Origin: Carposina sasakii
Taxonomy: Eukaryota > Arthropoda > Insecta > Lepidoptera > Carposinidae
Assembly: GCA_014607495.2 (NCBI GenBank)
Contig: CP053169.1
Span: forward strand, 3,844,001-3,908,000
Reading direction: 5' to 3'
Length of the DNA stretch: 64,000 nt
Part shown: in pieces, positions 58,001-64,000 of the stretch
How positions within the stretch are numbered: position 1 is the stretch's first letter
Layout of the letters: each line of letters opens with the position of its first letter
The notes under the pieces: generated by a model
What the model saw: the letters and a program-made list of their open reading frames with translations, nothing else
Databases searched by the model: none
What the model was told of the DNA's origin: nothing
Program-made: the position numbers and the translations under genes

Positions 58001-60696
58001 ATATCGTATGAGTCACGTAAGCTTTGGTACCTAACATCTAATTACACTACGTATTGCCCAAGTTACTTGGAGTAATACTTTGTAATAAATTGATCAATAG
58101 GTAGGTACTATTCTATTATATTATAAGTAACAATAAACCTTTAGTAAGTTAATAACATTAAAATGTAACTATATATACAATTTTACTATTGCAACTCCAT
58201 TGTAAATAGCAAAAGATGCTATAAAATTGACTTCATTAACTATAGCAAAACGCAGATATCAGTAGACGTCCGTAACGTTAACTACTTTTCGATCGCTATA
58301 AAATAAACTCTCTTTTTAACCGACTTCAAAAAAGAGAGGTTATCAATTCGTTGTATGTTTTTTTTTATTCATTTATAACTAAAATATTTAATATTGATGT
58401 AAGATTGCAGACTCATCTTTTCTCAACTCTTCAGTAGTAAGTATGTGATATTGTATACCTGACCCCGCTATAATTATATCCTAAACGTGGATGTAGTATC
58501 TCATTTGTGAATTTGTATTCCTGCTGTTTTGGCTACCCTAATTCTGGAATACAGCCGCGTATTTTAACACATAGTTTGTATGGTATGTTAATTAGTAGCT
58601 GTAAATTATATAGTGGACACCTGCGATTTCGTTCGCTTGGATTGCAGAAAAAAGAAAAAGTCAAAATTATCCGGAATAAAAATATTTTCCCGGGATAAAA
58701 AGTAGTCTATGTGTTAATCCAGAGTGTCAGCTAACTCCATACCAAATTTGATTAAAATCGCTCCAGCCGTTTTTACGTGAAAGAGTAACAAACATCCATC
58801 CATCCACGCATACGAGTACTTACAAACTTTCGCGTTTATAATATTAGTAACTAAGAAGACTGCTATAATTAGGACTAGGTATATTAACATCTTTGATAGA
58901 CATACGTTCTATAAGTTCGAAAGTTCGTTACATGTGGTCAGTCTATTTAAATCTATGCCGCTATGATTATAACTTAAACAGTTATTTCCCAACGGTCAAA
59001 AAATAGCACATCCAACTATATAATAGAATCCTATACTTTTGCAATAATGCCATATTATAATACAAATAGGTGCATGTAAATGACAATGCAATACATTTAA
59101 ATTTTGCCTATAAAAACTTCATTAGAGGTATAATCTTTGTAAATGCGATTATAGGGGACCTAAAAAGACCTCCTCTTGCAATTCTGTGAAACAATTCATT
59201 ATATGCAATAAATCGTGTAAATTAAAATAGTATTAAACGCACAGCATCTCGAGGATTTAATGATAAAAACCTTAAAAATGCATTGAATATGATTTGGTAA
59301 CTTAAAAAATAACTTAAAAACTTTAAAATATTTCCTCGAATCACAGGCAACTATAGTGACGAGAAACCAGATCCTAGAAACCTGACACAATTATGTTGTC
59401 GTCATCGTCAGCCTATTGCAGTCCACTGCTGGACGTAGGCCTCCCCCTGTGTACGCCACATGGCTCGATCTCCCGTGTTTGCCATTCAGTCACTGTCCAT
59501 CTGGCCGGAGGGCGCCCAACGCTTCGCTTGCCGGGGCGCGGTCTCCATTCGAGAACCTGTTTACTCCACCGTCCATCGGTTCTACGACAGATGTGGCCGG
59601 TCCACTGCCACTTCAGTCTGCTACATTTCGAGACTATGTCTGTCACAATTATGTACTTAGATGCTATTCTGTAACTACTATTATTTTAATAGTAAATAAT
59701 AATAAATATTCACCATAAATCACATTGCGATGAACTATTCCTGTCTACACTACACATCGAATTGATGAGATCATCTTTAAACTGTAAAATATGAATTGCT
59801 TTAGCTGAATCTCACAAAGCGGCCATCTTAAGCTCCCAGATTATAATGGCAGATATTTACGATTATGAACGTTGAAATTTTGTATTGATTATGCATATAT
59901 TATCGGCTTTTAGATCTCCGTTATATTATAATGCACTATTAAATTGGCGGATATAATAACCTTACTTTGCAATCACAATGTTATTGGCAATTGCAGGATT
60001 ATGGAGTTTAGGGGTTCGTTTATGTACCTGAAAGGGATTATAAATGCGAATCTATATTAACGTTATTAAGAAAAAAAATACCGTATTTTCATTTGTAACG
60101 ATAATCTCATAAGATAATCGGACGATTTCAAAAAATTTTTTCACTACATAATAGATTGTTATGGAGTGAAAGATTTTTTTTTAAATGGGACTGGGGACAT
60201 CACTAATTGGTCATTTCCGATGAATGTGAAACAACACTATTATAGTGTGGGAGAATATATCTTTTATATTCTATCTACTTCTGTGCGAATTATTTTATTG
60301 TAAATTATTAATTAAACCAAAGAAGAGTTGTTATAATAGGAAGTGGGTAGGTGGTATACCAGGGAAACAAATCGATAGGTAATAGGGAAAGTGCTCTAAG
60401 TGCCATTATAACCGATATTGAGTTACCTATATGTAGAGTACTGACAAAAGTTTAAATATAATTTCCTCTCTACTTTGTTCACAGACGATACGGTACAAAA
60501 TGCAGTGGCTGCGGTCACGGCATCTCCCCATCAGACCTGGTGAGGAAAGCGCGGGAGAAGGTCTTCCATCTCAACTGTTTCACCTGTCTGGTCTGCAGGA
60601 AGCAGCTGTCAACTGGAGAGGAACTATACGTGCTGGATGACAATAAGTTTATATGTAAAGAGGATTATCTATCTGGGAAAGCGCCGACGAATCACA
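49081..60696 (+). CDS. Lim1: LIM-homeodomain transcription factor Lim1 (LHX1/5 class), 5' part
   Basis: The first coding exon is 49058-49247, with acceptor TTTCCAG, ATG at 49081 and donor AG|GTAAGT. The second is 60485-60696, with acceptor TTCACAG and donor CA|GTAAGT. The phases join exactly (AG+A = Arg). The 126 visible residues hold two tandem LIM zinc-finger domains. LIM1 ligands are C3, C6, H24, C27, C30, C33, C50 and D53; LIM2 ligands are C62, C65, H84, C87, C90, C93, C113 and D116. CAGC..PILD.FL, NDFFRR.GTKC and [13 protein letters not shown] are diagnostic of the LHX1/LHX5/Lim1 subgroup rather than apterous or islet types. Lim1 is a nuclear transcription factor for head, leg, antennal and neural patterning; its LIM domains bind co-regulators such as Chip/LDB. 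The reading frame continues in phase 1 past 60696. The linker and homeodomain exons are not in the window. The exon at 49.1 kb is far richer in GC than its surroundings. Confidence 0.95.
50409..51025 (+). repeat. Repeat P split by a LINE end, in Lim1 intron
   Basis: The head CTGTTTTCTCGAAATGGGGT with CCTTAAAGGGGATC stops at about 50460; CCCACAGTCGTGTTTAACAT resumes at about 50880 and runs to GGTGCATCTGATGC. Confidence 0.6.
50461..50876 (+). pseudogene. Non-LTR retrotransposon 3' end nested in a repeat
   Basis: The frame from about 50514 encodes RRA-type [34 protein letters not shown] and LPPELQDI, then a lysine-rich end and stop near 50763. This is a reverse transcriptase C-terminus, family uncertain. 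An A/T-rich tail with AATAA repeats follows. It splits a repeat whose head is at 50409-50460 and whose rest resumes at about 50877. Confidence 0.6.
52454..52594 (+). mobile_element. tRNA-like SINE in Lim1 intron, intact promoter boxes
   Basis: Same leader and tail as at 56.5 kb. Box A (TAGCTCAGTTGG) and box B (GTTCAAATC) both match pol III consensus closely, so this copy could still be transcribed. Confidence 0.7.
53410..53690 (-). pseudogene. LINE reverse transcriptase C-terminus, frameshifted
   Basis: On the minus strand one frame gives [20 protein letters not shown] and, after a frameshift near 53570, another gives [18 protein letters not shown], then [20 protein letters not shown] and stop. 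This is a widespread lepidopteran non-LTR element end. Related tails are at 17245-17320 (-) and 37320-37465 (+). Confidence 0.65.
54324..54745 (+). repeat. Repeat Q in Lim1 intron
   Basis: TTAACCGACTTAAAAAAAGG, CAGGATCTGATGATGGGATC and a second unit with AAAAGGAGGGTTATATTTTT. Ends before the LINE at 54.8 kb. Confidence 0.55.
54815..55475 (+). pseudogene. RTE-type LINE C-terminus split by a MITE
   Basis: The first part (54860-54970) encodes [19 protein letters not shown] and [13 protein letters not shown]. The second (55237-55473) encodes [14 protein letters not shown], the [15 protein letters not shown] block and GEAY, then a stop. These are consecutive segments of the same LINE family as at 5.64 kb. 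The 260 bp between them is a complete MITE with a TA duplication. Removing it leaves a one-base frame error, so the LINE was already decaying or decayed later. Confidence 0.8.
54973..55232. mobile_element. MITE family B, copy 2, inside a LINE
   Basis: A 260 bp palindromic element with TA on both sides. The arms (AAGGGTATGTTAAGCGAAAA...) run almost to the centre and pair with very few differences, so it is probably a young copy. Confidence 0.9.
56289..56338 (+). mobile_element. tRNA-like SINE 3' fragment
   Basis: CACTCGGGTGAAGAATTTTT and CATTATTAATAATTTTATA are the last 50 bp of the SINE, 0.2 kb before a full copy. Confidence 0.6.
56521..56663 (+). mobile_element. tRNA-like SINE in Lim1 intron
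   Basis: A leader AGAGATGGTAAAATTCGTCA, then a box A-like TGGCTTAGCGG, box B GGTTCGATTCC, and an AT-rich end TTTATTAATAATTTTATAA. It resembles a tRNA gene but has leader and tail shared with other copies, so it is a pol III SINE. Confidence 0.75.
57820..57900 (+). repeat. Repeat P head fragment
   Basis: GGCTGTATTCCCAAATTGGG then GTACGTTTAGCATAGCGGGG. The second half is absent. Confidence 0.5.
58313..58375 (+). repeat. Repeat Q start fragment
   Basis: TTAACCGACTTCAAAAAAGA then GAGGTTATCAATTCGTTGTA. Confidence 0.5.
58612..58860 (+). repeat. 'CGCCCGCGA' element in Lim1 intron
   Basis: AGTGGACACCTGCGATTTCG, TTTTCCCGGGATAAAAAGTA, ending TTTCGCGTTTATAATATTAG. Confidence 0.65.
59397..59655 (-). 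pseudogene. RTE LINE 3' end in Lim1 intron
   Basis: The minus strand encodes [17 protein letters not shown] and GRPPARWT, then after a frame break the [12 protein letters not shown] end whose DNA reads as the SINE/LINE tail. It is the same LINE group as at 36.1 kb, about 0.8 kb before the LIM2 exon. Confidence 0.7.
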
Positions 60697-63600
60697 GTAA
60701 GTCTATGGATTATAATCTAGTTTACTAGCGATTTTTCTGAAACGTTTACTTCTGATCTCGTGGGAGTAACTGGAAATTTGCTAGACACCTGCTCTCCTAT
60801 ATACCCCAAGGAATATACTCGTATGTAGGTACATGCCAAATATTAGTTCCCAACGCCCAGTAATTTCGGCCGAGTAGTGCCATTTCTCAAATACGAGTAT
60901 GATATAATAAATAAGCACATATTGACCATATTATTATCGTGAAAAGGTAACTGATAACTTTCGTATTTCACAACGTTAGTGTATTAAACTATTAATTTTT
61001 TTATGTCCAAGCCAGACACATAAAAAAACAGATTACTAGATTCAGATTAGCTTTTAATAGCACAACGCTTTCTCTAACTCGAGACGTGTGATTCACAATA
61101 AAAAGTTGGCTAGGTGCTGACATGCCAAATTGCATGTCTGCTGACCAAATAGAATCTGTCAAGTTGTCCGAAATTGCGCGATCCGAAAACTAAACATTGT
61201 TTACGTAAGTCCAATCAGAAATCGACATTATTCGACATACGCCGAACCGCTATCACGTCGGCAATCAAAACCCAATGTTGCCATATGAAAAAATAAATTA
61301 GGTCTTTTATTGTCCTCGCCTCAGCTCAAACCCAATCGATACCGAATAATTACTTTTCTAAAACACGACCAAGTCCCCTTCAATTTTCAAACGTGACATG
61401 TGAGAATTGCATTCTCAGTTTAAAATGCGTTTTTTATTGTTTAAGAACGTATCGCAGTAACAATAAAACTTCGAGCACCCATTTCGAAATCGGATTTTTC
61501 GATCAATACGAACCGTAACTGAATCGGAAAGAAAAAAGGAAACAAAAAGTCGAGGCGTCGTCGGGCAAAAAGTGCACCGCATAACACATTAGCCACGTCT
61601 CCACGCGGTGGCAAAGACTATTTTTACTTTTTTATTCAGGCAAGTACTCGAGTTTTAAAAAAACGGAACTTATGAGCTAGAAATACCCATAACAAACGAA
61701 ATTTATCTGAGCTAATTTGCCTATGAATATATTGAATATACGAGTATTTGGGCAAGGAACTAAATATGTATTTTATTATGCCAGATTAATAAATATTGAC
61801 TAAAAGATACAGCATTTTTGATAAACTGGCATAGCAAAGTATCCGAGATTAACGGCGATAGTTCAAGGGGTCTTATCTCCGTTGTATAAGTATTGACTTA
61901 ACTTCAATCGCACTAATCATTGAAAAATAACTCTCACACTCAAAGTACCTACAACGAGTGACTTGAGGGCTCAAGGGTAAGTTACCTTTAAGAATACGAA
62001 CATTACCTACTCATATATTATAAACTATAATAGTTTTAAGATTATTAGGTCGACAGTAACAAATATGGATATGGAAATCCGGTAATTCTGGTTAAGCTTA
62101 TTACTAACAAATGTTAATTTATTCCGTCTATGCTACTGTATCTTAGACGTCATTAAACACGTTAAGGAGGTCACTTTAATATACTTCGTCTAATACTTTT
62201 TTGGTATGCGTAACTATAATTACAAAAAAGTTGGATAATGATAAATGGCTTTTCATGTCATTGATTGATTTCGCATCGTATATTAGAAAATGGTGCTGCA
62301 AAGTTGCGAATAGGTTTAGGTTGTAGGTACCTATATTTAATATATTTTAGTATGGTAGGTAGGTAGATCAATTCGTAGTTTCATAAAGGTGAAGGAGAAG
62401 GTTAAGCAAAATGCAAAGAATATAGCACACTACAGAGAACCTGTCACTTTTGACAATCAAAGCTTTTTGGTAAAATTTTTTACTCTATATAAGTAAATTT
62501 TCGGCTAACATAATTCATAATATCCTATATTCAAGTGTCCAAAGAATTCAGTTGTCAAAAAGCCAAAGAGACACAAAGTTAAACCTCCTCCAATAAGGGA
62601 AAAGATACGACTGAACACTAAAATAAACTAAGATAAGAGGAAGTTAGAGATTAAAAATTTTAATCTCTAACTTCCTCTTATCTTACACCGGACGCAGTAA
62701 CGAATAATTTCATCATCATCACCATCCACCGGGAAACTTTATTATCATATTTCCTGCAAAACTAAAAAATACTTGCTTGTAAGGGCGTGTTTACACTGAG
62801 GTGCGTGGCCGCAGCATGCGCGCGCCCGCGGCGTTACTTGTTTACCCAACATAATTGTGTTTAGACATTGTTAGTGAGGAATAATGGCAGCAAATAAACT
62901 CGCTTGCGGATAACACGCGACGAGCGCAATCATGCGGGATATCAAATGGGTGCGCTGTGAAAAAAGCAGGCAAAAACTTCTAAGGTTACGCCGCTTTGGC
63001 TCAAATTGTTTTTGCTGTCGGTACTAGTTATGATGAAGTTGTTGCTTTGCCGGTTTTTACACGGGTAAGGAAGAGTTTTTGGTGAACTTTTATAAAAAAA
63101 AAACTAGATTGAACCTTAGTGTCTCACAAAATTATTGCAGGGACATTTTGCGGTGGTAATGGTGATGATATTATTACGACTTTCCTAGTTTCTAATAACT
63201 GTAAAATGCAAAAATATTTTGCTGACCGTAGTATTTATATTCTCAATAGGTGAAATAATATATGTAGATATAATTACATGACAAACCTAGCTTATACTTT
63301 GGAATTCATTATAAGCCGTAACCTCACTTGTGACAGCACTTGCAGCGGGAGGAAAACTGATTCATGTAACCTATTGAATTACATTTCGTGTGGACGCCTG
63401 TAATGTACCTATGTTTACATAACCACTGCACGTGACTGCAGCTGGAATCCGAGAGACACCTTTAGGTATAATTTGCGTCAAAGAATCGTCATGGAAGCGA
63501 TTGAGCACATCAACAGACAGCCACGTCTCACGCGTTGCAATTCTAATGTAAATCAGTCTGATGAGTCCCCATTACGCGGCCGCAAGATCCAAGCATTGTG

Positions 63601-64000
63601 TATCAAGTATTAAATTGAACTATACTAAATGGTCGGTCGCCAAGCCTTCTTTGTCAGTAGTTACGATCGATAAATATGTATGGGATCGAAAGTAAAATAA
63701 TAAAACGGACAATGGGGAATTATTGCAGTGCGACGGCCGGATGGTCAGTAGTATTTTTCGTCGTGCGTATGCATAAAGGTCTCATATTATCAAACTATGT
63801 CAAGTTTGGTACTGTTTCGCTGTGACTGCAGAGGTTTAATTATGTGCGAGGGCCGCCATTAGAATTGAAGATGTGATGTTTATGATAAAGTATTTGAATA
63901 CTATTAACGGTATGACATACGTGGATTATGAAGATTTTGTTTTGATGTAGCTGATTTTGTTTTTATGTCTAACGCTCGTATCTTTAAAGAAAAATATATG
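60697..64000. other. Lim1 intron after the LIM2 exon
   Basis: Holds the perfect palindrome at 62.63 kb and a weak MITE B-like phrase near 62400. 62790-62970 is GC/CpG-rich (GCGCGCCCGCGGCG), possibly regulatory. No homeodomain exon found up to the edge. Confidence 0.5.
62629..62685. repeat. Perfect 57 nt palindrome
   Basis: 28 bp arms with a single central base at 62657: TAAGATAAGAGGAAGTTAGA... pairs perfectly with ...TCTAACTTCCTCTTATCTTA. It lies in the Lim1 intron after the LIM2 exon. Confidence 0.95.

Noticed and set aside
59416..59718. Plus-strand open frames up to 100 codons
   Set aside because: They are antisense shadows of a LINE C-terminus on the minus strand.
63555..63600. CTGATGAGTCC, considered as a hammerhead ribozyme core
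   Set aside because: The required GAAA partner and the three stems are missing.

Overview
This window is insect nuclear DNA, most likely from a moth or butterfly. It is AT-rich and intron-rich, with no bacterial-style gene packing. It is crowded with repeats of the kind common in Lepidoptera: tRNA-derived SINEs, RTE-type LINE tails ending in (GAT)n or (GAA)n, fold-back MITEs with TA target duplications, and many copies of a degraded element carrying CGCCCGCGACTTCGTCCGCGTGG. I reconstructed two protein-coding genes, both on the + strand. I found no real tRNA, rRNA, CRISPR array or viral gene.

Region 1 (1-24.1 kb) is gene-free and repeat-rich. It holds a MITE split by a SINE (1.75-2.42 kb), an RTE LINE 3' end (5.64-6.13 kb), two 'CGCCCGCGA' elements (7.53-8.48 kb), a 0.48 kb MITE (10.7-11.2 kb), a large fold-back element (12.0-12.6 kb), a SINE with clear 12 bp target duplications (17.6 kb), a second SINE (21.6 kb) and another MITE (21.9-22.4 kb).

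Region 2 (24.1-33.2 kb) is an eight-exon gene encoding a roughly 500-residue, charged coiled-coil protein. Along its whole length it resembles trichoplein (TCHP), a centriole and basal-body protein. A perfect match to the insect RFX X-box consensus lies 0.53 kb upstream of the ATG, which fits a ciliary or centriolar role. Its introns carry at least six mobile elements.

Region 3 (33.2-49.0 kb) is intergenic or 5' regulatory DNA. A GC-rich, repeat-free stretch at about 39.8-40.42 kb ends in a good splice donor and may be the promoter and first non-coding exon of the next gene. Just before the next coding exon, a diverged tandem array of about 0.7 kb runs into the splice acceptor.

Region 4 (49.08 kb to the right edge) is the 5' part of Lim1 (LHX1/5 class LIM-homeodomain transcription factor). 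One exon encodes LIM domain 1 and a second, 11.2 kb downstream, encodes LIM domain 2. The linker and homeodomain exons lie beyond the window. The two genes do not obviously work together: TCHP is a cytoskeletal/centriolar gene and Lim1 a developmental transcription factor. I found no previously undescribed biological system; the most useful observations are the X-box, the repeat-embedded Lim1 acceptor, the nested transposon insertions that order events in time, the SINE carrying the LINE C-terminal codons, and a perfect 57 nt palindrome.
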